A program made the translations under genes and the position numbers. A model generated the notes under the pieces. It did not search any database, was not told where the DNA came from, and saw nothing but the letters and a program-made list of their open reading frames with translations. Of a stretch of DNA of 64,000 bases, positions 11,147 to 21,617 are shown piece after piece. The stretch comes from Spisula solida (lineage: Eukaryota; Mollusca; Bivalvia; Venerida; Mactridae): NCBI GenBank assembly GCA_947247005.1, contig OX365944.1, forward strand, positions 17,893,501-17,957,500, given 5' to 3'. How positions within the stretch are numbered: position 1 is the first letter of the stretch; each line of letters starts with the position of its first letter.

Positions 11147-11257
11147 CATATAATTCGGGAAGCGAACAATTTCTTTCATATACATTGAAGCCTTGTAGCC
11201 TTTCCTTTTTGATGGTTGCAAGGACGTTCTTGTCTTCGTTGGCCTTGGATGGTCATT
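11147..11257 (-). pseudogene. CaRF/ALS2CR8-like gene remnant, exon B
   Basis: After the acceptor 'tttatttcag' the minus strand reads QPSKRKGYKASMYMKEIVRF then PNY. It ends at a possible donor (atg|gtattt) at 11147, although the frame stays open to 11039. The KASMYMKEIVRFP block corresponds to the conserved start of the ALS2CR8 domain (usually CPA-[RKS]-[IM]-...-REIV-x-FP). Here the expected Cys-Pro before Ala is Tyr-Lys. It lies between exons A and C on the same strand, in the expected order. Confidence 0.5.
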
Positions 11258-11478
11258 CTGAAATAAATTTTAATATTACTTCTTTAAATATCATGCATTG
11301 CAGAAAAAAGCAGAAACTAAAAACATGTATCACCTTGTATCCGGGTTACTATAACTAGTACTATATTCAAATGCCGTCATAACGGTGTCTGTTTTTTTCA
11401 GAAAGATATGATTGCGATTTCGAGTTTTTAGTGTAATTTATAATACACTGTAATAAGAGTGATATGAAGTACTAGTTA

Positions 11479-11712
11479 GTCCCCTACCGGTTTTTGACCG
11501 GGGGGACTATAGGTTTGCCCTCTGTCCGTCAAAAAATCTGGATCCTGACATAACTCAAACAGTTTCCAAGCTAGGTTTATGAAATTTGGTATGTAGATAG
11601 GGGGCAATAAGGGGATTATGCACGTCTAAATTGCTATAGCGACAGAAAGAGTGAAAATGGCTTAAAACCGGTAGGGGACGTCTGTATTGCTTGCAATTCT
11701 TAATTACTTGTT
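11479..11712 (-). mobile_element. HINE-like element, family A, copy 3
   Basis: Almost the same as the copy at 10346 and in the same orientation: 'gtcccctaccggtttttgac' on the left, a short GTCC tract, and 'taaaaccggtaggggac' plus 'tgcttgcaattcttaattac' on the right. The internal region lacks part of the stretch present in the other copy. It lies between exons A and B of the CaRF-like pseudogene. Confidence 0.8.
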
Positions 11713-11996
11713 AAATATAAATTTATATCAATTGACAACTCGTAATAGATCCTCTATATGACAATGGTATTTATTCTGTATATTTACCAACAGTCTAGAT
11801 ACAAAGGCAATTTAATGTACATATTTTCCTCTAGACAATATATAATAAAATTTCGGACAAGGAAGTCAGCATTAGTGCATGAAAGGCACACAATTCAGTT
11901 CAGTACTAATTGTTAGCTCTTGAAGACCTTATAACAAAATCACGTACACGTTCATGTTATTTTAGGCCAAAATGGTTCTTGAAATTGTTTTCACTT

Positions 11997-12182
11997 TTAT
12001 TTAAAATGTGTTACCACTAAATCTGCCTCCCGCCGGACTCTGTCCCTTCCCATCTTCACCTTGTGTTTCTGCCGTCCGAATAAACACTCTGGTCTGGACA
12101 CCAACACAAACAAATGGTGTCCCATCAAAGGGAATGACCCCAGTCTTGTTACTAAAATGCAGTTTACTCTGCTCGTCAGGTT
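11997..12182 (-). pseudogene. CaRF/ALS2CR8-like gene remnant, exon A
   Basis: The acceptor 'tatttcacttcag' is followed by PDEQSKLHFSNKTGVIPFDG and TPFVCVG in one frame. A +1 shift then yields ECLFGRQKHKVKMGRD and RVRREADLVVTHFK. In intact relatives (as I recall) an IPFDG-x-PF block is followed by a Cys/His-containing basic stretch. The frame change inside the exon means the copy is broken or mis-sequenced. With exons B (11.2 kb) and C (10.1 kb) it forms one minus-strand gene relic. Confidence 0.5.
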
Positions 12183-12239
12183 CTGAAGTGAAATAATCAA
12201 ATGAGTGTTTAGTGATTCACTTCATTAATGTTATTTAGG

Positions 12240-12483
12240 AAATAGATCGCTGTTTTGCGTGATATACCGGTGAATAGATAACGGTTTGTCGTTCATATGC
12301 GTAGGAATTAATCACGAAGGCCGTAGGCCTGAGTGATTGATAACTATGCATATGAACGACAAACCGTTATCTATTCACCGGTATATCACGCAAAACATAC
12401 GGCCTGAGTGAATAATAACTACGCATATGAACGACAAACCGTTATCTATTCACCGGTATATCACGCAAAACAGCGATCTATTT
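12240..12483. mobile_element. Palindromic foldback element with perfect 65-bp arms
   Basis: The 65 bases at 12240-12304 are the exact reverse complement of 12419-12483, with ends 'aaatagatcgctg' and 'cagcgatctattt'. The 114-bp spacer contains a third copy of the right-arm sequence (about 12344-12397), making a direct repeat of about 75 bp with the right arm. No open frame is present. Perfect arms imply a young event or ongoing gene conversion. Confidence 0.9.
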
Positions 12484-13071
12484 GCATTCTAACACGTATA
12501 TTGTGTACAAATGTATACGGACTATTTGGTTGCGAAGTTGGTGAGTTATTTATCATGTTGCTATAGACAACTTTCGCTGTTCAAAGAATCGTAACGTACG
12601 CCCCTGGATTTTTAAGCTTTACTATTATCTTTATTTGTCGCCAAACTGATGCTTATTTAACGCCAACGTCCAATTTCACGTTTACGCATATGAATTGATA
12701 CATGCAATAACATGTTGCTAGAATATAAATAGAATCGAATAAATAAACAGAAACGCTACGAAAAGAAAATTACGCAAAACGTCGCGCTCTACGGCGACGT
12801 CACGATTCATGACGTCATGAAATAAACAAGACGTAAATTTCATTGATAGAAATCGCGAATTATACGCGGGAGATAAATTAAACAGCCGAAATTCTACCGT
12901 GATATACCATTTATTAGATAACGCTACAGCTCTTTACGTTTACATGGAGCAAACTACAGACAGTGTTAGAATTAACTATTTACCATGTTTGTCAATATAA
13001 CAGGAGCAATTAAACAGAACCGTTAATTGGGCATACGATTTCCCAGCCAGTTTAAAACCCGAGGTCCTTGT
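12484..13071. other. Unassigned spacer
   Basis: No gene recognised. A CRE-like palindrome 'catgacgtcatg' lies near 12808 within a short GC-richer patch. Confidence 0.4.
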
Positions 13072-13375
13072 AAGGTTGTCCTTACCCGTACTAGTGTACA
13101 CACAAGAATAATATAATGCATTTGTTTCTTTAGTTGTTTGAAGAACGACTAATTTTATACAAACGTTTTATAGACCTTCTTATGCCAATGTATTTATGTT
13201 TTGTTATGAAGGTCCTTGTAACGGTGTCCTTGTTAGGGTGTCCACACAAAAACCAATTCATAAACCGGAATTGTATATAAAACTTGCTATTACTCTACCC
13301 GTAATACTTAGATTTACATACATATGGCTATCAATAGTTATACAGACCTTCTTATATATTTTGTTTAAATTGTAG
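13072..13375 (+). repeat. Dispersed 'GGTCCTTGTAACGGTGTCC' repeat, two units
   Basis: Units start at about 13072 and 13209. They share 'aaccggaattgtatataaaa', 'ctctacccgtaatactt' and 'atagaccttcttatgccaat' with the copies at 19.6 kb. Confidence 0.7.
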
Positions 13376-13394
13376 GACAGATCATAGAAAACCC

Positions 13395-13545
13395 CTGTGT
13401 AGTCACCAGAGGTCACAATTTCGACTTAATCTTTATGAAATTTGGTCCTAATGATCATCTCAACACAATCTAAGGTAAGTTTGATATTAATTAAGTCATC
13501 TGGGGTCAAAAGCTAGGTCACATGGTCAAATCATACAAAAACTTG
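13395..13545 (+). repeat. Single HINE family B core unit
   Basis: 'tgtgtagtcaccagaggtcac', 'aatctttatgaaatttggtc' and 'catctggggtcaaaagctagg' match one 145-bp unit of the array at 60.9-62.1 kb. No ends are present. Confidence 0.7.
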
Positions 13546-14461
13546 CAATAGAGGCTATATTTCCTGAAATTTTATTCAGAAAATGTGTAGGGTCACCATT
13601 AGTCCCAACAGAGACCAAACGTATCATTTCATTACATTACATGACGTTAGGTCTCACCGGGTCCCAAGTACTTGTATGTAGCACTTTGCGACACGATTCT
13701 TTGTCGCTGTTTGGTGACCGATTATGAGCCTTTAAAAGCAATATAAAGTAAAGGCACACCACACATGCCTTCATTAATGCCTTTTCTGTCATTGAAAACA
13801 AATGATTGCAAGAACACTTACCTCATTGATACATAAATTATTCCTGTTTCATTTCACTTCCAAATTCACTGAAATGTCCTGTTTTTTGCCATTGAAGCCG
13901 TGCAACACAGCCGGTGTATTCCGAATGGTGTGGTTCTGACATTTGTACGAATTTTGATTAGACGAAAAATGGGTAAAACCCGGTATCCGGACCGCTTAGT
14001 CTGGAATAGGCCTACTTGGCATGGACCACATGGTCCATTTTAACTGAGAAAAACAGACACGATTACTTTGTTGTATCTAGTAAAACCTTAAAATAGAATA
14101 AAACAACTTTACATACAAGTATAATATAACTTCAATAAGCCCTTTGACCGACTTTGGACTGAAAGCTGACAGTTCGGTCCGACAAAGCACCAGATACCCG
14201 CACTTGACGGCGAATATAGCGAAAATTTGACCCCGTGAAATATACCACCTATACAGTATAACATAGAAACACATTTCATAATTATTCCTTAAGAACTGTT
14301 GAGGAGTGGAGAATAAGAAAATAAATAATAATGTCGCTGTAAAGTGGAACGCTTGTGGTGTTTACGGGTTAGAGGTCACCGGACTAGATGAGCCAATCAG
14401 AGGAAGATGTCACTATCTCACGGCGCATGCGCAGACATGTAGCACTTTCTCTTAGGCATTA
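13546..14461. other. Unassigned sequence, possible repeat
   Basis: A minus-strand frame of 34 codons (near 13850-13960) ends close to a donor-like 'gag|gtaagtg'. Nothing joins it to an acceptor, so I do not call an exon. The rest shows no signal. Confidence 0.3.
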
Positions 14462-14565
14462 CGGAACTCATCTAGAAAGACGTGCAAATCACCTCTCTGT
14501 TCTAGGTAGGTTCTATTTACCACCATTTATGGTCACCTAATGGTGACTATAAATACTACAAATGG
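14462..14565 (+). repeat. Left direct repeat of a retroelement-like block
   Basis: About 100 bp, from 'cggaactcatctagaaag' to 'ggtgactataaatac', recurs almost base for base at 17337-17440. It contains the hairpin ATTTATGGTCACC-taat-GGTGACTATAAAT. Sequence outside the shared block diverges on both sides. Confidence 0.85.
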
Positions 14566-14988
14566 CGCTGCTAAGCTATAGAACTTAGCGCGTGGTATTT
14601 TAAAGCAAAGAGCAAGTAAATAGCTTAGTGGTTTGGTGAGAACGGAGGTCCTGTTTGAATACACGCGCGCGTTGATGGTTGGTTTTAGCCTTTTACGACA
14701 TTGTCACGTGACATTTTGGTTTACGTGTTGTGAGCGCCATCTTCGAAATTCGATTTGGGCTTGCACTAGATACGTGATACGTTTACGTGATGTTCGTTTC
14801 GGCTAGTCAACTAACCAACAGCGTTTATTATCACTGTGACCTCAAACTAATCTCACATGTAATTATTGTTCCGTGGGAGTCATTTATATGCGCCCAGATG
14901 TTATTTGTTGACGTTTACACACTTTTGTGACGGGAGGGAAACGGATTTACGAGTGACTCGTCACTCGTTCCGAAATTCCATCGGCTTG

Positions 14989-15215
14989 TTGGTTGGTCCT
15001 ATAAATTGAGCTGGTATTATTGTTCCATAGTTTATAACAAAACAGAATTGAATAGTTATCAAACCGTGGGACCATAGAATGCATTTGTCAAAATTGTATA
15101 AGCTGCAATTGGGTTGGTCCTATAAATTGAGCTAGTATACTTGTTCCATAGTTATAAGAAAACAGAATGGAATAGTTATCAAACCATAGGACCATAACAT
15201 GCATTTGTCAAAATT
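14989..15215 (+). repeat. Direct duplication, period about 122 bp
   Basis: 'ttggtcctataaattgagct' occurs at about 14993 and 15116, and 'atgcatttgtcaaaattgt' closes each unit. Units differ by a few bases and an indel. Confidence 0.85.
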
Positions 15216-15512
15216 GTGTGTTTGGTTGGTAGGTTACTAAAAATGGATGTGTATTTGTGTTTACCTCAATGGTCATAATTATCCTGTACTTTTGGGATTT
15301 TCACAGCTATGTTGTGCATGACCTGCGTACAATTTGCTTGGCTCAATGATTGTGTCCATAGTGAAGGGTGTAATGGTTATGTCACTCATAAAATTGGGAA
15401 AATACAAAAGAAACCACTTACATGGGCTGGTTACTTTTTATGTATACTTAATTTTGTGTCCGGCAACCAAAACGAGTCGGACCTTCCCCTAGAGAATTTG
15501 GAAACCACTTAC

Positions 15513-15752
15513 ATGGCTCGGACACGGAGGCCTAACTTCGACCCAAAAGGTCTTGGGCCTCCACCGTCTGAGTTAAAATGGACAGCGCTAGTAAATGCTC
15601 TTGCCGACACTTGGGATGTAGACGCAGCGCACGAGACAGTAACAGTCTGTCAAATGCGTTCTGGGTCTATGTACCTGGTGCCTGGGGGTGTCGATGCTTT
15701 GCGTACTCAAGCGGTTGCTGATACATCAGCACGTGTCCATAATATATATTGA
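15513..15752 (+). CDS. Putative 79-residue protein in a retroelement-like block
   Basis: An ATG at 15513 opens a frame starting MARTRRPNFDPKGLGPPP, continuing through a W-x-ALVNALADTWDVD helix to a stop at 15752. The frame is open upstream to 15309. Codon choice is more balanced and GC-richer than the surroundings, which argues for real coding history. The basic start and proline patch could suit a nucleic-acid-binding or gag-like product, but I recognise no domain. It lies between the ~100-bp direct repeats at 14462 and 17337, so an element-encoded peptide is my preferred reading. It may equally be an exon of a longer protein, since it ends soon after a short C-terminal stretch. Confidence 0.4.
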   Translation: MARTRRPNFDPKGLGPPPSELKWTALVNALADTWDVDAAHETVTVCQMRSGSMYLVPGGVDALRTQAVADTSARVHNIY

Positions 15753-17035
15753 AAAAATTATCATTTGGTCGGTTGAATGTATTACCCGGGCCACTCATTC
15801 CCTGGATGTTTCACATGGATTGCAGCTCTGATGGTGTTGTAGTAGGGCTAGTGGGGTGCATTTGTCAAACCTGGTGATACTCCCTTAAGCCTCATCTGTG
15901 GCCGAGGCATTTGGGAGACGCACATATATATTCGTTATTGAGTGTGTTTAGGACTGGTGAACCATTGGTGTCAATTTTATTATTTTGGGGGTTATTTAAT
16001 ATTAATAGTTTGGAATACTTTTATTTTAAATGTATACAAACATGCATTTATATGTTTGATTCAGATTGGGTAGTGGTTCATTTGTTCTTGTTCACACTGT
16101 TTTAATAGTTATATTTGTGTTCGTTGTTGCTTGAAGACCCTATTTGTTGTTTATTTTCAATGAAAAATATAGTTTAATTTTAATTAATTTTGGATGGGGG
16201 GAGAGGTTAACGGTATATTCTTACGGGTCACCCTTTCCAATGACGGGGAACCCTAACAATATAAAGGGTCTGAAAGTAACACTTCGGATCTAGTGCCAGA
16301 TAATCCCAGGATACCAGGGGAGGGTTGGTATTATTAGCTTTATACTCCCCTCGCATAGATTTGAATTCCTTAGGTCGTGTGCAGTCTGAATCATATCTAG
16401 GTCAGGTATCTTCTTGTGCTCTCAGTGCACATAGCTGGTATGAACACTAGAGTTTGTGTAACACGAGAGTAACAGGCATAGCTGATCTTAATTTAAGGCT
16501 AAAGGAAAGGTATTTTGTTTTGGATGCATACGGTACTAGTACCCATAGCGGAAATAGACCACAGAGTTTGTCTTCTCTACATATAGCTGGTTTTTATCCT
16601 CGAGTTTGGGCACTTAATAGTAATGCGACCAAAAATGCTGAACCTTTATAATTGGGGAAAGATGCTTAACTGCGACTTCAGAGGCGGGTAATGGTACACC
16701 AGTACCTTCTGAATAGTTGGAGCCGGGTGTCAGTACATGCCTCATCCGGGTAAGCAGTTAAGTATCTAGCAGTAAGTAGAGGGGACTATGGTGGGTACAT
16801 ACTGATCACATGTGTTGCAAAATAAGGGAGCCACAAAAATGGTACCTGTGGAAACGGTCCTGGATAGTAGTTGCAGAAAAATTATATAGACTAAAACCTT
16901 TATCAAATAAGTTGCTTTTATTTTTTGGAGTAAATAGAATCATATTCATTTAATTAACATTCTACTGGAATCATGCGTTTTATTGCTTGTGTTTGGTTGA
17001 GAGGTTGTGTTTTTCGTTGAAATATTTGCGTGTAG

Positions 17036-17320
17036 TGCAGTGCAGGTCGCCGTTGGGCTTGCACCACGTAAAAAATGATTTCGACGATTTCAAGTGTGGC
17101 TGTCAGTTATGACAGAGACGCTATATAGTGCCTTATTTTAGTCGTCGGGATTCTTCACGTGCTGTGAGCTGCCATCTTTGAGATTCTCATTTGGGCTTGC
17201 ACCACGTGATATTTTTTCTTGGCGACATAGGGCGCGTCTTATTTCTTCACGTGCTGTGAGCTGCCATTTTCGAAATTCGATTTGGGCTTGCACCACGTGA
17301 TATTTTTCTTGGCGATGTTA
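17036..17320 (+). repeat. Tandem repeat with 'GGGCTTGCACCACGTGA'
   Basis: Three imperfect units of roughly 95-130 bp share 'cacgtgctgtgagctgcca' and 'ttgggcttgcaccacgtg'. A diverged relative lies at 14720-14780, tying the two ends of the block together. Confidence 0.7.
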
Positions 17321-17336
17321 TTTCGCTTATGCATGA

Positions 17337-17440
17337 CGGAACTCATCTAGAAAGACGTGCAAATCACCTCTCTGTTCTAGGTGGGTTCTATTTACCACCA
17401 TTTATGGTCACCTAATGGTGACTATAAATACCACACACTG
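17337..17440 (+). repeat. Right direct repeat of a retroelement-like block
   Basis: Partner of 14462-14565, differing by about three bases over 100. It has the same internal ATTTATGGTCACC hairpin. Confidence 0.85.
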
Positions 17441-17559
17441 AACGCTGTTCTCCGTATTAGGTGGGTATTTATATCAAGGTCACATGAGAGTGAAATAATA
17501 ACCACGGGCTTGAACTTTGTTGACTGTATACCATGTATAAAATGCACACATTATCATAG

Positions 17560-17950
17560 GTCTTACCTTGATATCTTTCATAGCAGTTTCGGCGACCGAA
17601 TTGGTAATCACTTCTTCGGGTGATCGTACAATCTTCATTATTTTCCAGAGTTTTGATCGTTGGCGATTCCTTTTGAAGATATGTCTTTAGCACTGTTATT
17701 CTCCGGCTTGGTGTTTGTGGTAATGATGATTTTAATGTCTTTAAGGCTCGAGTTGTTTCCATTTTATTGTTAAATTCATGTAGCTGATACGTTATACCAC
17801 TCGATTTATGTTTTTCCCTGAATCTTTTTGCGTTTTCTCTCTGTCTCATTTTTTTTACTGATATTCAATTCAATGTCTGCTTTTTTCTTCGCTCTTTGGT
17901 TCCTTTTCTGTGTTTGATAGCACTTTGTTGTCACAAATTCTGTTTTTTTT
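17560..17950 (-). pseudogene. Basic coiled protein fragment of an uncharacterised multi-copy family
   Basis: The minus strand carries KRNQRAKKKADIELN in one frame, then MRQRENAKRFREKHKSSG and KTLKSSLPQTPSRRITVLK in another. Highly basic repeats followed by a LP-x-[ST]P-x-[RK]R-x-x-VL box recall an uncharacterised cnidarian and mollusc protein family, probably transposon-linked. That is memory, not a search result. The frame change and the lack of flanking exons suggest a relic. Confidence 0.35.
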
Positions 17951-18861
17951 TCTTCTGTATGTAATCATTTCTATTTCTGCTGTCCTTTGATGACTTTTTT
18001 AGCAATTCGTAATACTTCAAAATCTTCGATGGTGGCTCTGCAAAATTTAATTCATAGAACGTTCTTTAAGCGTCAAAAAACGTCAAACAAATGTACAGAG
18101 TGGACATGTTTTCAGCATCGATATAGCGAGTGTTATTTTTATATTTCAATCGATATCAATGGAACGTTCACAATTTCACAAACAACAGTCTAGATGTACG
18201 TCAGAAATTAATAAATATTTCAAGTATTTTCATGCAGTTTCCTTTTTTTCGCATTTAAATTTTAGCACTGTCAGCTCACGCGACGTTTAGTGTGAAAGTG
18301 GACATTTTTTTCAGCATTGGAAAACGCTTTAAAAATTCGCTTGAATAGCGCCAGATCAGTTAAAAACAGATATAAATAAATGATGGCCTAGATGTATTTC
18401 AAATTTAAAATTTCATACCATTGTGAGAAGCGTAAATATGTATTTTGTACATGTTAAAATATTAGGTACCTAAAAACACGTCAAATTTTAGCAAAATTAC
18501 GCAACTTACCTTTTTCCATTTTGGTGGCCGGCTTCCTTGCGTTTTACGTGCTGACCGTTAAACTTACGTCATTTCCGGTCTGACGTCCGAGACGTCGTGC
18601 AACAAAATGTCCCGCGATTTGCACAAGAATTGTTCATAATACAAGAAATGCAGTACAACAACTGACGGAGTTTTGTTACAAATTACATCGCATTTTTGCG
18701 TAATTTCCTGCTAACGCCAGCTTTAAATTTACATTTTCTCTTTTTAACCTAAAAGCAATTATGGTGTTCATTTAGTACGATTTATTAGCGTTATTTTGAT
18801 GGCAAAATATTTATCTTGATCGTTGATAATTTCCCGTGACCCCCAACTTTTGACGTTACGT
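17951..18861. other. Unassigned sequence
   Basis: No recognisable gene. A GC-richer patch with 'gacgtccgagacgtcg' lies near 18583. Confidence 0.4.
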
Positions 18862-19572
18862 CTTAAGAGCAGTTTGAAATTAAAATGAAATGCTACGAAC
18901 ATAGAATGTTTTTATCATGGGAAAACACATATTGATATAACATTTAAAAAATAATAGCATCTTGTCTTAGAAAGAGAGGTAATCAAGAATTTGCACAGTA
19001 CATATTTTTGGTCATATTTGGTGTTTTCTTAAAAAAAAGTTTCCGGAGTGCCCAGCGATTTTATTTTATTATATGATCAACAAAGGTTAGGTCTTTCAGA
19101 AAATATGCACCACTGTGCCTAGTTTTGCTGCGTTATAAAATTATATTACTTTAAAAATTGTCGTTTTTAACATTTTTCAAAAAAATGGAATTCGGCGAAA
19201 GTGCCTACTTTTGTAACAGCCATTGAACAGTATTTAGTCAACGTAAATTTTTACTATGCTTTATTATGTTTACCTGATAATATATTTATTCAATAATGCA
19301 GACTACATTTTACTGTATATATTCAGTTTTCCAGCAGGGTAAGTACAAAACTGGTGTTTTACGGAAAATTTTCTACCTCAATTTACCCTATTTTGACCAA
19401 AAACTTCAACACCCGTTACCATGGTAACCGGAAGTGTTAGGAATAAAATGAACCTCAATACTTCGTATGTGCATGGATACGACCAAGTCCTGAAAGTTTC
19501 AGGAAAATCGGTGACTATGCGTGCCGCACCCCTTCTTTAAAAATTTGGTTTTCTCAGAGAACTGCTCTTAAG
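18862..19572. mobile_element. TTAA-flanked MITE candidate
   Basis: CTTAAGAGCAGTT at 18862-18874 is exactly inverted at 19560-19572 (AACTGCTCTTAAG), 711 bp in all. Reading the TTAA as a target duplication leaves an inverted repeat GAGCAGTT, as in piggyBac-type non-autonomous elements. No open frame is present. Confidence 0.55.
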
Positions 19573-19576
19573 TTAT

Positions 19577-19840
19577 AAAGGTCCCTGTAACGGTGTCCAT
19601 AGGTCCTTATTGGGATGTCCATACCCATACTATTTAATGAACTGGAATTGTATATATAATTTGCTATTAATCTACCCATAATACTTCGATTTATAGACAT
19701 AAATATTATGTCTTTCAATAATTGTATACACATTCTTATGCCAACGTATTATGTTTTGATATGAAGGTACTTGTAACGGTGTCCGTAGGTCCTTGTTAGG
19801 GTGTCCACACCAAACCTGTTTCATAAACTGGAATTGATGT
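19577..19840 (+). repeat. Dispersed 'GGTCC-TGTAACGGTGTCC' repeat, 1.4 units
   Basis: Units start at 19580 and 19766, a period of 186 bp. They share 'gtccttgttagggtgtccac' with the copy at 13.2 kb. Confidence 0.75.
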
Positions 19841-21550
19841 TATGACGTCTTTAGGTGGGCGGGATTAAGTTTCCGAATATTAATTAAGTCCCACCGACGG
19901 TGTCCATATTATCTCAACCGGTTTTATTCCTCTCCCGAGTTTATTAAGTTAAATATACGCCGCACTTAATACGGGAAATAACTGTGATTAACGTGGATGA
20001 AAATTGACATCAGCGATCGCTTCTCTTTGTTTATGGCTACAATTGAATTGATGGTATCATTACAAAAATATTATATTAAGTCAGACAGGGAAGGCAGCAC
20101 TCAACTTAACCAGTCGAGCACAGACAACATTAAAAATAAACAAAGCACTGAAAACACGACATCCCGACCTGAAAGTCTGCTGCCTCAGTCAGTCAAACGA
20201 GAGCCATGTGACGAGAAAACAACAAACGGACACCCAACACCACAGGGACAATCTACAACATATATATAATGTACATGCAATTTTGAAATATACGAAGCAG
20301 CCTTGTGCTGGACAACGAAATTGCAGAATGGCACATACTAAGTTAACGAAGTTCAAAATAAAGGCACAATGGCGAAATATTTTTTGTATTTCTACTATAA
20401 AATGGACAATACATACATAGAGGAAGGATGACCAAATAGCTTCCGCCTTTGTACGGACAGCGATAAATGTCACTGGGCGCTTAAACGTTTTACAGTGCAC
20501 CAAACCTCACACCCAATAGACAACCTAATAAAACATTACAGCGTAAATAAAAGTTCTAACAAAAAGGCCACAGTGGCAGGTAATAAAATAATGTAAAACA
20601 TGAAACATTATATAAATAACGTCCATCGAGTAGCATAGAAAGTACTCAATAACCTATCAGAAGTCAGAGCAACAAGAGAGCAAAACATTTAAGGGTACGA
20701 CAAGACAATGTAACAGACAGGCATCAATGCCAGCCGTCAAAATAGACTTGAGGTTAGGCATATGATAGAGTCTGCATATTGTCAGGTCATCGCACAATGA
20801 AATAGGAAGCATAATGGCGAGCTGTAAATGAACTATTTATTCATACATGTACGATATGATATATCGTTTGTTTAAAACAAGAACAAATATGTAAATGGAA
20901 ATGCCTTTTCCTAAGTGTAAATGCTAAAGACCAACTGGTATAGTAAACAATTCGAATTAATTCAATGAATACGAACACGTGTATGACGCCCACTGATGAA
21001 TTCTTACACTATTAAATAAGGCCCGGTTAAACATTTCAATGCGTTTGTAACCGCGATTGCACTGCCAAAAATAAATTTACGCGTGTGCAGCACGTAAACA
21101 ACATCTGAACAAAGTCATTCGTAAAAGTTTAAAGGTTTTAACAAAGGGGCATTGCCCTGGTATGCATCATATCAGCGAGAATTAGCATTTAGGATGATTA
21201 AGGCTAGAATAAAAGCTTATACGTTGTGAGTCATTTCTTTATGTATACGCATAGTCTGGAAACGATGCATTGCTGCTTGGACAGGTTTTAAGGTCAACAT
21301 TTATTAAAACTCACTTATTTGGACCGCAATGTTCTCTAAACAACAGGATTGGAATACTCAGTGATTTACTTGAATGTTTTGTAAAATAGTAATCCTCATG
21401 AGAAATTAGCCAGTACATAAGAACTAGCCTTGACGTTCAGGATGTACCAAATGACCTTGTAGGACTTACTTCCAAAATAGCCAAAATCCATGATCAAGTT
21501 AGTGATAAGAACGGAGATTTGTAGACCTATATTCATTTACATATCTCAAA
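19841..21550. other. Upstream region of the lectin gene
   Basis: No gene or promoter element can be named. The open frame at 19997-20269 has no recognisable domain and I treat it as chance. The transcription start of the lectin gene, and any 5' untranslated exon, should lie here. Confidence 0.4.
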
Positions 21551-21617
21551 ATGACTAAGATAAATTGCTATGGATTCCTATTTGTTGTATTTGTGATTCT
21601 GGATATATTGCACAACT
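21551..21617 (+). CDS. Lectin gene exon 1: signal peptide
   Basis: ATG opens MTKINCYGFLFVVFVILDIL, a basic start followed by a hydrophobic core. The donor is 't|gtaagt', phase 1. No other in-frame ATG lies nearby. Confidence 0.85.

Larger units (their letters stand above)
14566..17336 (+). mobile_element. Retroelement-like block between direct repeats
   Basis: The segment between the two ~100-bp direct repeats contains a 122-bp duplication, the short MARTRRP coding frame, and three spaced copies of a 'gggcttgcaccacgtga' phrase near 17057, 17190 and 17283, with a relative at about 14756. No integrase, reverse transcriptase or protease motif was found. It could be a non-autonomous LTR-type element or a region that duplicated a short hairpin sequence at both ends. 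Confidence 0.4.

Noticed and set aside
13850..13990. Possible minus-strand exon ending at 'gag|gtaagtg'
   Set aside because: The frame stops before the donor and no acceptor or partner exon was found.
19997..20269. 90-codon ATG frame before the lectin gene
   Set aside because: Low-complexity Ser/Thr/Gln content, no domain and no splice signals; could be chance.
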